DNA from: Bin5 sp034428435 | Lineage (GTDB): Bacteria > Chloroflexota > Anaerolineae > Caldilineales > Caldilineaceae | Assembly (NCBI GenBank): GCA_034428435.1 | Contig: DAOUHY010000349.1 | Coordinates: forward strand, 1 to 64,000 | Length of the DNA: 64,000 nucleotides | Direction of reading: 5' to 3' | Part shown: in pieces, positions 9,329-18,415 of the stretch | Numbering within the stretch: position 1 is the first letter of the stretch | How the letters are laid out: every line of letters starts with the position of its first letter | Translations under genes and position numbers: made by a program | Notes under the pieces: model-generated | What the model was told of the DNA's origin: nothing | What the model saw: the letters and a program-made list of their open reading frames with translations, nothing else | Database searches by the model: none

Positions 9329-10498
9329 GTGACCGCACAGTTCACCTTTCAGATTCATAGTACGGACGGCCAGGCGCGCCGCTCTACCTTTCACACGCCT
9401 CACGGTCCCATAGAGATGCCGGCCTTTGCCCCTGTGGGCACTGCTGCCAACGTCAAGACGCTTGAGCCGCGCGACCTGACTGAACTGGGCGCTTCCATCC
9501 TGCTGGCCAATACCTACCATCTCTATCTGCGCCCCGGCCACGAGCGGATCAAACGCCTGGGAGGCCTGCATAGCTTCATGGGCTGGGACGGTCCGATTCT
9601 GACCGACTCCGGCGGCTATCAGGTGTTCAGCCTGGCCCACAGGCGCCAGCTGGACGCCGACGGCGTGACCTTTCGCAGCCATATCGATGGATCTGCCCAC
9701 CGCTTTACGCCCGAACGCGTGATCGAAATCGAGGAGCGGCTCGGCGCCGACATCGCAATGGTGTTGGACGAGTGTGCCGAACCCCTCGATCCCGACTATC
9801 TGGCTCAGGCCCTCTCTCGTACTCACGCCTGGGCCGAGCGCTGCAAGGCCGCCCATTCGCGTCCGGATCAAGCCCTCTTCGGTATCGTGCAGGGCGGCAT
9901 CTATCCAGAGATGCGGGCACAGAGTGCCCGGATTCTGGCCGGGCTGGATTTTCCCGGCTATGCCATCGGCGGGCTGGCAGTCGGCGAAACCAAAGAGCAG
10001 ATGTACAGCACGCTCGACGCAACCTGTCCCCTTCTGCCTGCGAACAAGCCTCGCTATCTGATGGGCGTCGGCGCGCCCGAAGATATCATCGAGGCGGTCT
10101 TGCGCGGCGTCGATCTGTTCGACTGCGTGTTGCCGACCCGTATCGCCCGCAACGGCGCACTGCTGACACCGACCGGTCGGCTCAACATCCGAAACGCCCG
10201 CTTCGCCGAGGACAGCCGTCCCGTCCAGGAAGCGTGCGCCTGCTACACCTGCCGTACCTTCAGCCGCGCCTACCTGCGTCATCTCATCGTCAGCGGCGAA
10301 ATCAGCGGCCTGCGCTTGGCTACCATTCATAACCTGCACTTCATGTTTCAGCTGATGGAGCGGATTCGAACGGAGATCGCGCAAGGTACGTTTGCATCCT
10401 TCCGCTCCAACTTTCTGCATGCCTATCAGATAACCGATCAACGGGTCCGGCATGAACAGCGTCAGCGCAGAGTAGAGGCGTTGCCGGCCGCGTCATGA
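9329..10498 (+). CDS. tgt: Queuine/preQ1 tRNA-ribosyltransferase
   Basis: 389 residues. Exchanges guanine 34 of tRNA Asp, Asn, His and Tyr for preQ1. Seen: LTDSGGYQVFSL with the catalytic base Asp (about residue 93), FGIVQGG, GGLAVGE, the nucleophile region DLFDCVLPTRIARNG (Asp), and the zinc site CACYTC...HL near the C-terminus. The start is GTG; the overlapping ATG at 9327 is immediately followed by a stop in its frame. A tRNA-Asn(GTT), one substrate of this enzyme, lies in the same window. The tgt-uppP order and about 90-base spacing suggest possible cotranscription. Confidence 0.96.
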   Translation: MTAQFTFQIHSTDGQARRSTFHTPHGPIEMPAFAPVGTAANVKTLEPRDLTELGASILLANTYHLYLRPGHERIKRLGGLHSFMGWDGPILTDSGGYQVFSLAHRRQLDADGVTFRSHIDGSAHRFTPERVIEIEERLGADIAMVLDECAEPLDPDYLAQALSRTHAWAERCKAAHSRPDQALFGIVQGGIYPEMRAQSARILAGLDFPGYAIGGLAVGETKEQMYSTLDATCPLLPANKPRYLMGVGAPEDIIEAVLRGVDLFDCVLPTRIARNGALLTPTGRLNIRNARFAEDSRPVQEACACYTCRTFSRAYLRHLIVSGEISGLRLATIHNLHFMFQLMERIRTEIAQGTFASFRSNFLHAYQITDQRVRHEQRQRRVEALPAAS

Positions 10499-10587
10499 CA
10501 GGTCAGCCCGCATGGAGGCGGAGAGCGAAAGGATAAACCTTCCTGCCTCTCTGCCGCCGACGAGTACAAGCGAAGTATTGCGATCCC

Positions 10588-11442
10588 ATGTCCGATCTCT
10601 TCAAAGCGTTTGTCCTGGGTCTGGTGCAGGGCGCCAGCGAATTCCTGCCAGTCAGCAGCAGCGGCCATCTGGTCATCGTTCCCTGGCTGTTCGGCTGGCC
10701 GTCATCATCCCTTCTCTTTGATACAGTTGTGCATCTGGGGACGCTTCTCTCGATCCTGGCCGTCTTCGGGCGGGACTTTGCCGCCATCATCCGCGCTACC
10801 CTTCGCAGCCTCCCCTCAGTTCTCAAAACGCGAGGACTGACATCCTCGTTGAGGGACGTTAACGCCCGTCTGGGTTGGTTTATCATCCTGGGGTCGGTTC
10901 CGGCTGCGATCACCGGCCTGCTATTCAAAGATCCGCTGGAACGGCTCTATCATACGCCGCAGGCTGCTGCCTTTTTTCTGGCGGTGACCGCCCTGTTGTT
11001 GGCCGGCAGCGAATGGATGTCCCGCAATGTCATCGCACGCGCCCCCCTGGCGGCCATGTCGATGCGTCAGTCCTTTCTCATCGGTCTGGCCCAGGCTGCA
11101 GCGCTGGCGCCGGGCATCAGCCGCAGTGGTACGACAATTGCCGCTGCCCTGGCCCAGGGCCTGCGCCGCGAAGCAGCCACTCGCTACAGCTTTCTCCTGG
11201 GCGCGCCGGCCTTCCTTGGCGCCGGCCTGCTGCAGGTCGGTGACATGCTGGCTACCGCGCCGTCGGCTGTGTTGGTCGAGTTGCCGGCCCTGCTCGTCGG
11301 TTTCATCACCAGTGCCATCTGCGGCTATGCCGCAATCCGGTTCCTGCTGGCATATGTGCGCCGCAACAGTCTCTATCTGTTTTCCGGTTACTGTCTGCTC
11401 GTCAGCCTTGCCGTCCTAACACTTTTCACTCTGCGTCTATGA
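10588..11442 (+). CDS. uppP: Undecaprenyl-diphosphatase
   Basis: 284 residues, multi-spanning membrane enzyme (BacA/UppP) that recycles undecaprenyl diphosphate to the monophosphate for peptidoglycan and polysaccharide synthesis. Seen: the Glu-rich active-site motif GLVQGASEFLPVSSSGHLVI near the N-terminus and PGISRSGTTI in the second half, both hallmarks of the family, plus about eight hydrophobic segments. Its stop overlaps the start of the next gene (ATGA, 11439-11442), indicating translational coupling with a binding lipoprotein. Confidence 0.95.
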   Translation: MSDLFKAFVLGLVQGASEFLPVSSSGHLVIVPWLFGWPSSSLLFDTVVHLGTLLSILAVFGRDFAAIIRATLRSLPSVLKTRGLTSSLRDVNARLGWFIILGSVPAAITGLLFKDPLERLYHTPQAAAFFLAVTALLLAGSEWMSRNVIARAPLAAMSMRQSFLIGLAQAAALAPGISRSGTTIAAALAQGLRREAATRYSFLLGAPAFLGAGLLQVGDMLATAPSAVLVELPALLVGFITSAICGYAAIRFLLAYVRRNSLYLFSGYCLLVSLAVLTLFTLRL

Positions 11443-12335
11443 TCAACCGTCACCCGCGAAACCTTCATCTTAGCCTTCTTCGCAGGCTGCTCACACGGTT
11501 AATCCTCACAGCCTGTCTGCTTTCCGCCTGCACGTTGCCGCGGGGCGACGCTGTTATCCCCGCCCCCGAACCGATCACCTTGACTATCGCCGGTTCCACC
11601 GAGATGCGCCCCTTGCTGACCGACCTGACTTCCGCCTACAGCGAGCGCAATCCACATGTTCAGTTCACTCTGTTCGCCGGTGGCAGCCGGATGGGGGAAC
11701 GGTGGCTGGAGTCCGGGCAGGCTGACATTGCGGCCAGCACGGCGGCCTATCCCGAGGCCGAAGTACCCGCCGGCCTTGTCCGCATACCCATCGGGCTGGA
11801 TGGAATCGCGGTCATCGTTCACACTGAGAATCCGGTGGAAGCACTAACACTGGCGCAGATTCGGGCCCTCTTTGGCGGCAGCGTCCTGAACTGGGAGGAA
11901 GTTGGCGGCGCTGCCAGAGACGTGCTTCTGGTGAGCCGTGAGGACGGCAGCGCCACGCGTGAACTGTTCGAAGAACGCGTCATGGACAAAGACCAGGTTT
12001 CTCTCACGGCGGTCGTCATGTCCACCAGCAGCAACGTCCTGGAGTATGTGGCCGGCCACCGCGACGCCATCGGCTATGTCACCTTCGCATACCTTTCGCA
12101 GCATGGAGAGAACCCCTCAAATGCCGTTACGGTTGAACCGGAGGTCAAAGCTGTCTCAGTTGAGGGGCGAGTACCGTTTGGCGCGGACCTGGCCAATTAC
12201 CAGTATTCGCTGGCGCGGGCCCTGTATCTTCTCTTCCCACAGAGCGGTACCCCGTCGGTTCAGAAAGTGATCGATTTTGCGCGCGGCGAAGAGGGACAGG
12301 CTATCATCGCCCGCTATCATGTGCCGGTTCGGTAA
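11439..12335 (+). CDS. PstS-like phosphate-type substrate-binding lipoprotein
   Basis: 298 residues. Signal peptide with lipobox LLSAC (Cys about residue 31), so a membrane-anchored lipoprotein. The mature part begins ITLTIAGSTEMRPLLTDLTSAY and contains FAGGSRMGERWLESGQADIAAST, ALFGGSVLNWEEVGG, SREDGSATRELFEE and DAIGYVTFAYL, all typical of PstS/PBP-like-2 phosphate-binding proteins. The GS-T/S and SREDGSAT segments are where PstS contacts phosphate. No permease or ATPase genes (pstCAB) are adjacent, so it could be a free-standing sensor or scavenger; another oxyanion is possible. Coupled to uppP by a 4-bp overlap, an unusual pairing. Confidence 0.85.
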   Translation: MINRHPRNLHLSLLRRLLTRLILTACLLSACTLPRGDAVIPAPEPITLTIAGSTEMRPLLTDLTSAYSERNPHVQFTLFAGGSRMGERWLESGQADIAASTAAYPEAEVPAGLVRIPIGLDGIAVIVHTENPVEALTLAQIRALFGGSVLNWEEVGGAARDVLLVSREDGSATRELFEERVMDKDQVSLTAVVMSTSSNVLEYVAGHRDAIGYVTFAYLSQHGENPSNAVTVEPEVKAVSVEGRVPFGADLANYQYSLARALYLLFPQSGTPSVQKVIDFARGEEGQAIIARYHVPVR

Positions 12336-12463
12336 GGCGCTCTCGACATCCGTCTTGACCCTCTGAACGGCTCCGCCAGCCTGTAAGCGTTTGCCCCGGT
12401 ACCCGCCCTCTGCGACCGGTCAGGCGTTGAACGACCCGCCGGCCGGACCCACCCCTGCAAAAT

Positions 12464-12908
12464 GGGTGCATCCCAAAAAGGGGGCGAACTTTCCCGTGTC
12501 ATAGTTGAGGACTAAGCCACGTCCAGTTCACGATCTTATCTCTCTAGGCCAATCAGAGCACTCTCTCCTCGCCTTTGGGCGGTCGGGCCTAGTCGGCCCT
12601 CCCTTGTGCGGGGGCTCCGCCCCCGCAACGCCCCCTCTCCTACAACATGCCTGGTCGACCGGGTGTCGATATTCGTAACAGGTGCCCAATCGAAGGTGTC
12701 CAGCCAGACCACGTCCCGCCAGTCCCATCAAATCCCCGTAGGTGCCGGCCTTGTGCCTGCCCTCGCACCCGCCCCAACTGACGGACGCCATCGTACGGCC
12801 AGGCCTGGCGCGTGCAATGGGTCTCGCCCAAAGACGGTAAACAACCCCTGCCGCCACTGGCACCGATTCCCCGCCAGACTGTTCCCACCCCAATACTGGG
12901 ATGCACCC
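12464..12908 (-). mobile_element. MITE-like dispersed repeat, copy 3 (B to A)
   Basis: A 445-bp copy from GGGTGCATCCCAAAAAGGGG to CCCCAATACTGGGATGCACC. The termini are inverted repeats of one another (GGGTGCATCCCA/TGGGATGCACCC exact). The direct repeat cccctgcaa flanks it at 12452-12460 and 12909-12917, the left one separated from the terminus by aat. The core hairpins (gcgggggc-tcc-gcccccgc, gggcc-tagtc-ggccc) are intact. It ends 18 bp before the candidate -35 of the nusA operon. Confidence 0.8.
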
Positions 12909-12925
12909 CCCCTGCAAATCGGGAG

Positions 12926-12954
12926 TTGCTCTCCGGCCTGCAATCTGTTATACT
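12926..12954 (+). promoter_or_regulatory. Candidate promoter of the nusA operon
   Basis: TTGCTC (12926-12931), a 17-base spacer and TATACT (12949-12954). It starts nine bases beyond the direct repeat flanking copy 3 and would give a leader of about 210 bases before nusA. Confidence 0.55.
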
Positions 12955-12968
12955 TGTGCCCGTTCGGC

Positions 12969-13030
12969 ATGAGCGAGTATGATTTGATAGAGTTGTGTTT
13001 CTGAAGTGGGTTCCGCCCACTTTTCTTATT
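12969..13030 (+). promoter_or_regulatory. nusA leader: mini-ORF abutting an attenuator-like hairpin
   Basis: An 11-codon frame, MSEYDLIELCF (12969-13004), ends exactly where a hairpin starts: aagtggg (13004-13010), loop, cccactt (13016-13022), followed by ttcttatt. The hairpin and T-rich tail look like an intrinsic terminator or attenuator. Leaders of the rimP-nusA operon often carry such a structure, and NusA autoregulation through it is plausible. Whether the mini-ORF is translated is unknown; it has no strong ribosome-binding site. Confidence 0.45.
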
Positions 13031-13174
13031 CTAAGGGCTCGTTGCCTGCAGAACCTGTTCGGAACGCTTGTCTACCTGCCTTTCTGTTTTCGTCTGCTGA
13101 CGACCATACCTTCCAGCCCTTTGCCAGCAGCCAATATGCTGAGTAGTCAAGTTTTCAGGAGTAGTTGAACGAAA

Positions 13175-15046
13175 ATGTCTAAAGAACTCATCGCTGGGAT
13201 CAATCAGGTCGCGACGGATAAGGACCTCGACAATGAGGTGATTTTCGACGCAATCGAGGCTGCGCTCATCTCGGCCTACAAACGCAATTACGGCTCCGTT
13301 GCCAATGTCACGGCTGCAGTGGACCGGGCGACAGGCGAAATGAAAGTATTCGCCGAGAAAGAGGTTGTCGAAGATATCCTCAACCCCAATACCGAGATCC
13401 TGTTAGACGATGCCAGAACGGTAGAGCCGTCTTCCGAATTGGGCGATGTTGTATTGGTGCAGAATACACCCGGCAACTTCGGCCGTATCGCTGCCCAGAC
13501 CGCCAAACAGGTGATCTTGCAGCGCATTCGAGAAGCAGAACGGGACACAGTCTACGAGAACTTTGTCCACAAAGTAGGCGAGACTATCACAGCCCAGGTC
13601 CGCAGCGTCGATCTCGTATCCGGCGCCGTCACCATTCTGATCGACGACAGACACGAGAACCTGCTGCCCCGAGAGGAACAGATCCCGTCGGAGAATCTGC
13701 GTCGCGGAGACTATATCTGCCTGTATGTGGTTGATGTGCACCGCAGCAGTCGCGGCCCGATGATCAAGCTGAGCCGTACCCATCGCGATCTCCTCCGCCG
13801 CCTCATGGAACAGGAAATCCCGGAGGTGCGCGATGGCACCGTCGAGATAAAGGCCATATCTCGTGAACCGGGCGCACGCAGCAAAGTGGCCGTGATGGCC
13901 ACGCTCCCCGGCGTGGACCCGGTGGGTAGTTGTGTGGGGATGCGCGGCTTGCGTATTCAGAATATCGTGACCGAGCTGGCGGGCGAGAAAATCGACGTCG
14001 TCGAGTGGAGCGGAAATCTGCGCACCTACATCTCCAACGCCCTCGGGCCGGCCAAAGTGCAGAGTGTCATTCTTGAAGAAGACAGCAATATCAAAACGGC
14101 AATCGTCATCGTACCTGATCGACAACTCAGCCTTGCCATCGGCAAGGCAGGGCAGAACGCTCGTCTGGCAGCCAAACTGACGGGGTGGCGGATCGACATC
14201 AAGAGCGAAACCGAAGCCCACGCCGAAGGACTGGATCTGCTGGCAGCCGAGCAGGCTCAGTTGGCCTCCGGTGAACAAGACCTGCTCAGTATGGCGGAGA
14301 AGATCTTGCGCGACAAGGAAGAGTCCACCTCAAGCGAAGACACCTTCCGCCAGGCCGCTGAGCTGCTGCAAAGACGCGATGCCGCCAGCAGATCGGCCGA
14401 CCAGGGCACACCTGCCGAGTGGCCCGAAACCTTCCCCGCGCAAGAAGAAGGACGCGGACTTGGCGTCGACGCAGAGGAGGCGTTGAGCGCTTTCGAGCGC
14501 GCCGCCGCCGCCGTTCAGGAAGAAGAGCCCTCCGGCATTTCCTTCGAAGATTTCGCCGTGGATGAGCCGGAGCCGGTTAGCTTCGGCGAAACACTGGACG
14601 ACGAGGAAGACGTTAGAGAAGAAAGTGACGAAAGTCCTGATGCGGAAGAAGTGAGCGAACTGCCTGCCCTTCATCCCTCGCAACTGCCAGCGCAAACGGA
14701 AGAGCCTGAGCCCGAGCCGGAACGCACTCTCAGACCTGAAGATCTGCCCCAGGTTATTACCGCTGATATGCTGCGCCAGCGTATGGCCGCACGCCAGCAG
14801 GGAAGCTCGTCGGGCCCAGTCATCGGTTCACTGGACGATCTGGAAGTGCCTCCCGAGCTGCTCGATTCTTTGGACACGGCTGAAGACGCCGATGATGAGC
14901 TTGAAGAACAGGAACCCGGTCGCAGCAGGGCCCGCCGCGGCGGCCAGGCAACGCAGAAGAGGCAGCCAAGGCGTCAGAGAACGCGTCGGTCACGGGGACT
15001 CGAAGTCGACTTGGAAGAACTTGATGACGATGGGTTTGACCTGTAA
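13175..15046 (+). CDS. nusA: Transcription termination/antitermination factor NusA, with long acidic tail
   Basis: 623 residues. The first 370 form a normal NusA: N-terminal polymerase-binding domain (ALISAYKRNYGSVANV), S1 domain (VGETITAQVRSVDLVSGAVTI... region, about 130-200), and two KH domains (VDPVGSCVGMRGLRIQNI and LSLAIGKAGQNARLAAKLTGW). NusA binds RNA polymerase and nascent RNA and modulates pausing and termination. The C-terminal 250 residues are unusual: a very Glu/Asp- and Pro-rich disordered stretch ending in a strongly basic patch (RSRARRGGQATQKRQPRRQR). First gene of the nusA-ylxR-infB-rbfA-DHH-truB-ribF run; rimP, normally just upstream, is absent. Confidence 0.95.
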   Translation: MSKELIAGINQVATDKDLDNEVIFDAIEAALISAYKRNYGSVANVTAAVDRATGEMKVFAEKEVVEDILNPNTEILLDDARTVEPSSELGDVVLVQNTPGNFGRIAAQTAKQVILQRIREAERDTVYENFVHKVGETITAQVRSVDLVSGAVTILIDDRHENLLPREEQIPSENLRRGDYICLYVVDVHRSSRGPMIKLSRTHRDLLRRLMEQEIPEVRDGTVEIKAISREPGARSKVAVMATLPGVDPVGSCVGMRGLRIQNIVTELAGEKIDVVEWSGNLRTYISNALGPAKVQSVILEEDSNIKTAIVIVPDRQLSLAIGKAGQNARLAAKLTGWRIDIKSETEAHAEGLDLLAAEQAQLASGEQDLLSMAEKILRDKEESTSSEDTFRQAAELLQRRDAASRSADQGTPAEWPETFPAQEEGRGLGVDAEEALSAFERAAAAVQEEEPSGISFEDFAVDEPEPVSFGETLDDEEDVREESDESPDAEEVSELPALHPSQLPAQTEEPEPEPERTLRPEDLPQVITADMLRQRMAARQQGSSSGPVIGSLDDLEVPPELLDSLDTAEDADDELEEQEPGRSRARRGGQATQKRQPRRQRTRRSRGLEVDLEELDDDGFDL

Positions 15047-15105
15047 GGTGGCTGCTGGTTCGTGTATCGTGCCTGAACTATTTCATCTGCCGTGCAACAC
15101 CGGAA

Positions 15106-15426
15106 ATGGCAAAACGGGGAAAGGGATCGAAACAGCGGCGAGGCGCATTCCAGGCTCCCCAACGAATGTGCATTGCCTGCCGCGAGTCTGACGGAAAGCG
15201 CGACCTGATTCGTCTGGTCCGGGTTGCTGATGGAGTCCTTTTGGATGAAACCGGCAAAAAGGCCGGGCGCGGTGCCTATGTCCACCCGCAGGTCACCTGT
15301 TGGGAAAAGGCGCTGGACGGTGCATTGATACAGAAAGCGCTGCGAACAAAAATCAGCGCCGATAATCTGACGACACTGTCAGCGTCCGTTTCAACTCTTT
15401 TGCAAGTGTCGGACGAGACCGCGTAG
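15106..15426 (+). CDS. ylxR: YlxR/RnpM-family RNA-binding protein
   Basis: 106 residues, DUF448 family (YlxR, described in Bacillus as the RNase P modulator RnpM). Signature seen: RMCIACRESDGKRDLIRLVR and the basic loop GRGAYVHP. The N-terminus is a basic stretch (MAKRGKGSKQRRG). It follows nusA by 59 bases as in most bacteria. After it, the expected L7Ae-like ylxQ is missing and a 580-base gap precedes infB. Confidence 0.93.
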   Translation: MAKRGKGSKQRRGAFQAPQRMCIACRESDGKRDLIRLVRVADGVLLDETGKKAGRGAYVHPQVTCWEKALDGALIQKALRTKISADNLTTLSASVSTLLQVSDETA

Positions 15427-16006
15427 CAAGGAGCGAGAACGCATCTAAACGGTCAATTGTTGCTTACTGGAATCTCCTCCTCACATCTTTGCCTTTCACG
15501 CGGACTGTCAGAACTGTGAACTGTGCGATTGCGGGGAGGGCTGTGGTTACCTGGTATGCTCTTCAAACGTTCCTGCCCAACGCAGATGGAACGTTCCAAA
15601 GTGAGGGCGTATTCGCTGATTGACGGGACTTTTCCAATGAATGCAAGCCGATTGTCCGCTCCCTGACATGTGTCGGAATAGTGGGCTAACATTGGCTGTA
15701 TTGCAGTCTGGGATGGAGAGGGGGAAGGCTACAGGGAAGAGAGGGGTGGTCGTGTAACGACTTGTCTTTCTACCGTAACCGCCTCTTGGCGCCCCGCTTA
15801 GGGCCTCCACCGCATGTGCCTGTGCATGCATTCCACCCCAGCCAAAAACCTGTGTAACGTTTGAGAAGGTACACGCAACTCGGAGCGTAAACGCCTCTCA
15901 GCTTCCTTCTCTCTGAAGACAGAGGGACGTTTTCGCTGTCAGTTTTAAACGGCATGGCGGCATGTAGAGCTGGGAATCGAAAACGATAGATGAAAGGAAG
16001 GCCAAA
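15427..16006 (+). other. 580-base non-coding gap in the nusA-infB operon
   Basis: No convincing open frame on either strand; the open frames present lack a start signal, codon bias and any recognisable product. The stretch is clearly less GC-rich than its neighbours. It contains short dyads, for example gcatg-tgcctgtg-catgc near 15810 and ctctg-aaga-cagag near 15910. It may be an infB leader, a decayed ylxQ, or the site of an internal promoter. Confidence 0.4.
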
Positions 16007-17887
16007 ATGGCAGCCGCAACGAAAGATCCGATGAAGATCCAGAATGGCAGCCCGGCTGACGACGCCTCCAACGGTGAAGCCGCTGGGCTGCCTACTTCCA
16101 TCATAGTGGAGGAGTATGTAACCGTCCGCGCTCTAGCCGAAAGAATGGATCGCAGTCCTATCGATCTCATCAAAGTGCTGATGCAGTTCGGCATTATGGC
16201 GCCCATCGACCAGACTCTCGATCACGATACAGCCGCCATCGTAGGTGAAGAACTCGGAATCGAGGTGCTCTGGCCGGTCGTGGAGGACGAAGAGCCGGAA
16301 GAGGCGCCCGACGAAGATCGAAGACCAAAAGAACGGGTGATGATCCAGGAGATCGTGGCCGAAGAAGCGGAAAAAAGCCTCGTGCCCCGGTCGCCCGTTG
16401 TGGCGGTCCTCGGACACGTTGATCACGGCAAGACAACGCTCCTCGATCGTATCCGCCGCACCAACGTAGTCGATACCGAGGCCGGCGGCATCACCCAGCA
16501 TACCGGCGCCTACCAGGTGGAAGTCGACGGCAAAAAGATCACCTTCCTGGACACGCCCGGACATGAGGCATTCACTGCAATGCGGGCCCGCGGCGCGCAG
16601 GTTACCGACATCGTCATCCTCGTCGTCGCCGCCGACGATGGCATTATGCCCCAGACCCGGGAAGCAATCAGCCATGCCAGGGCAGCGGGCGTGACAATTG
16701 TCGTCGCCATCAACAAGATCGATAGCCTCAACGCCAACATAAACCGCGTCATGGAGGAACTATCAACAGAAGACCTGACACCGGAGGAATGGGGCGGCGA
16801 AACCATCACCGTTCCGATCAGCGCGCTCAACGGCGACGGTGTCGACGACCTCTTGGAAAATATTCTCGTCGTCGCCGAACTGGATCAGCATAGTGCCAAT
16901 CCCAGCGGACAATGTGTCGGTACCGTGATCGAAGCCCAATTGGATAAGCAGCGCGGAATCACTGCAACCCTGCTTGTACAAAACGGGACCCTGAAACGCG
17001 GGGATTCGCTGGTCGTCGGCGAGAACTGGGGACGTGTCAAGGCAATGTCCGACTACGAGGGCAATCAATTGAAGAAGGCCGGGCCGAGCACGCCGACGGT
17101 AATTCTGGGACTCAATGGCGTCCCAGCCGCCGGCGAGGTCTTCAGCGTAACCAAAAACGACAGAGCGGCCCGTACGCTTGCCGCCGAACGGCAGAACCAA
17201 GCCGCTCAGAATATCCGGGACTCCTCACCCCTGCCGATGACGCTGGAGGATATGTTCGCCCGTGTCGAAGGCGGCGAAGCCGAAACCCTCAATATCATCG
17301 TGCGGGCCGATGCGCAAGGTACGCTGGCCCCAATCATTCACAGCCTCGAACAGCTTGAAAACGATGAGGTAAAGGTCAAGATCATGCAGTCGGCAGTCGG
17401 CGACATAACCGAATCGGACGTCATGCTCGCCGAAACCAGTCAGGCGATCGTCATCGGATTCGGCGTCAACATCGACAAGGCCGCTCTGGTGCGCGCCGAA
17501 CAGTCCGGCGTCGAGATTCGGCACTATCAGATCATCTACAACCTGATCGAAGATGTAGAACAGGCGCTGAGCGGAATGTTGGACCCGATCTTCGAAGAGG
17601 TAGTCACCGGCCATGCCGAGGTCCGGCAGATGTTCCGCGTGCGGCGCGGCGGCTTGATCGCCGGCTGCATGGTTCTTGACGGGGTCGTCAAACGTAACAG
17701 CCAGGCCCGGCTGCTCCGCAACGACGCAACCATTATCACAACAACCATCGAAAACCTCAAACGGTTTACCGAAGATGTCACCGAAGTGCGGGCCGGATAT
17801 GAGTGCGGCATCAACCTCGCCGGCGTCAATTCAGACCTCCAGGAAGGTGACATTATCGAAGTCTTCGAGAGGCAACAGGTACGATAA
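16007..17887 (+). CDS. infB: Translation initiation factor IF-2
   Basis: 626 residues. GTPase that brings initiator tRNA to the ribosome. Seen: short IF2-N domain (TVRALAERMDRSPIDLIKVLMQFG, about 39-62), G1 GHVDHGKTT (136-144), G2 region GGITQHTGAYQV, G3 DTPGHEAFT, G4 NKID, G5 SAL, then beta-barrel domain II, the linker domain and a C-terminal fMet-tRNA-binding domain. Shorter than E. coli IF-2 because the long variable N-terminal region is missing, as in many Gram-positive and Chloroflexota proteins. ATG with AAGGAAGG upstream. Confidence 0.97.
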   Translation: MAAATKDPMKIQNGSPADDASNGEAAGLPTSIIVEEYVTVRALAERMDRSPIDLIKVLMQFGIMAPIDQTLDHDTAAIVGEELGIEVLWPVVEDEEPEEAPDEDRRPKERVMIQEIVAEEAEKSLVPRSPVVAVLGHVDHGKTTLLDRIRRTNVVDTEAGGITQHTGAYQVEVDGKKITFLDTPGHEAFTAMRARGAQVTDIVILVVAADDGIMPQTREAISHARAAGVTIVVAINKIDSLNANINRVMEELSTEDLTPEEWGGETITVPISALNGDGVDDLLENILVVAELDQHSANPSGQCVGTVIEAQLDKQRGITATLLVQNGTLKRGDSLVVGENWGRVKAMSDYEGNQLKKAGPSTPTVILGLNGVPAAGEVFSVTKNDRAARTLAAERQNQAAQNIRDSSPLPMTLEDMFARVEGGEAETLNIIVRADAQGTLAPIIHSLEQLENDEVKVKIMQSAVGDITESDVMLAETSQAIVIGFGVNIDKAALVRAEQSGVEIRHYQIIYNLIEDVEQALSGMLDPIFEEVVTGHAEVRQMFRVRRGGLIAGCMVLDGVVKRNSQARLLRNDATIITTTIENLKRFTEDVTEVRAGYECGINLAGVNSDLQEGDIIEVFERQQVR

Positions 17888-17959
17888 TAGTTTCTGGTTT
17901 TCGGTTTATGGTTTATAGTGGGCACGTGTGCCTGACAACCAGAACGAACGACTGACGGC

Positions 17960-18415
17960 ATGGAAACGATGACGACCACAATTCGTCAGGAGCGGGCAGC
18001 AGAACTGCTCTACCAGGAACTATCTATCTTGATCGGCGCCGAACTGGATGACCCGGCGTTGGAACTGCTGGAGGTGACCAACGTGGTGGTCAGCCGCGAC
18101 CTGCGCGTGGCAAAAGTCTACATCCATCAGGATAGCGACATCCAGCGCAGCTTGGTCCTCGCCAGACTCAAGAAAGCCGCCCCATTCCTGCGACGCCAAC
18201 TGGCCCAGAGCTTAACGTTCCGCGCCGTTCCGGAACTGCTCTTCTACTATGACGATACCCCCGACCAGGCCGCTCGGGTGGATGCACTTTTGCAGAGCAT
18301 CGCCGAAGAACGAGAGAGTCGTCTACAGGACGAAGGGAGTCCTCTTTCACCTTCGTCCTCCTCACTCTCTTCCCCGGATTTCTCCTCCATCGATGCTCAG
18401 AAAGAGGATGCATGA
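17960..18415 (+). CDS. rbfA: Ribosome-binding factor A
   Basis: 151 residues; KH-like fold that binds the 16S 5' helix during 30S maturation. Seen: IRQERAAELLYQELSILIGAELDDP, the strand VVVSRDLRVAKVYIHQD, then FLRRQLAQSLTFRAVPELLFYYDDTPDQAARVDALL (conserved R..L..R..P.L.F..D pattern; listed in segments). The Ser-rich tail after residue 118 is extra. The last codons overlap the next start by ATGA (18412-18415). An in-frame ATG three codons further (17969) is an alternative start. Confidence 0.93.
   Translation: METMTTTIRQERAAELLYQELSILIGAELDDPALELLEVTNVVVSRDLRVAKVYIHQDSDIQRSLVLARLKKAAPFLRRQLAQSLTFRAVPELLFYYDDTPDQAARVDALLQSIAEERESRLQDEGSPLSPSSSSLSSPDFSSIDAQKEDA

Noticed and set aside
8993..10453. 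A 486-codon minus-strand frame opposite tgt
   Set aside because: Antisense shadow of tgt and the Uma2 tail, no start signal, no recognisable motif.
12340..12460. Terminator after the binding lipoprotein gene
   Set aside because: GC-rich but no clean stem with T-tract could be drawn before the element begins.
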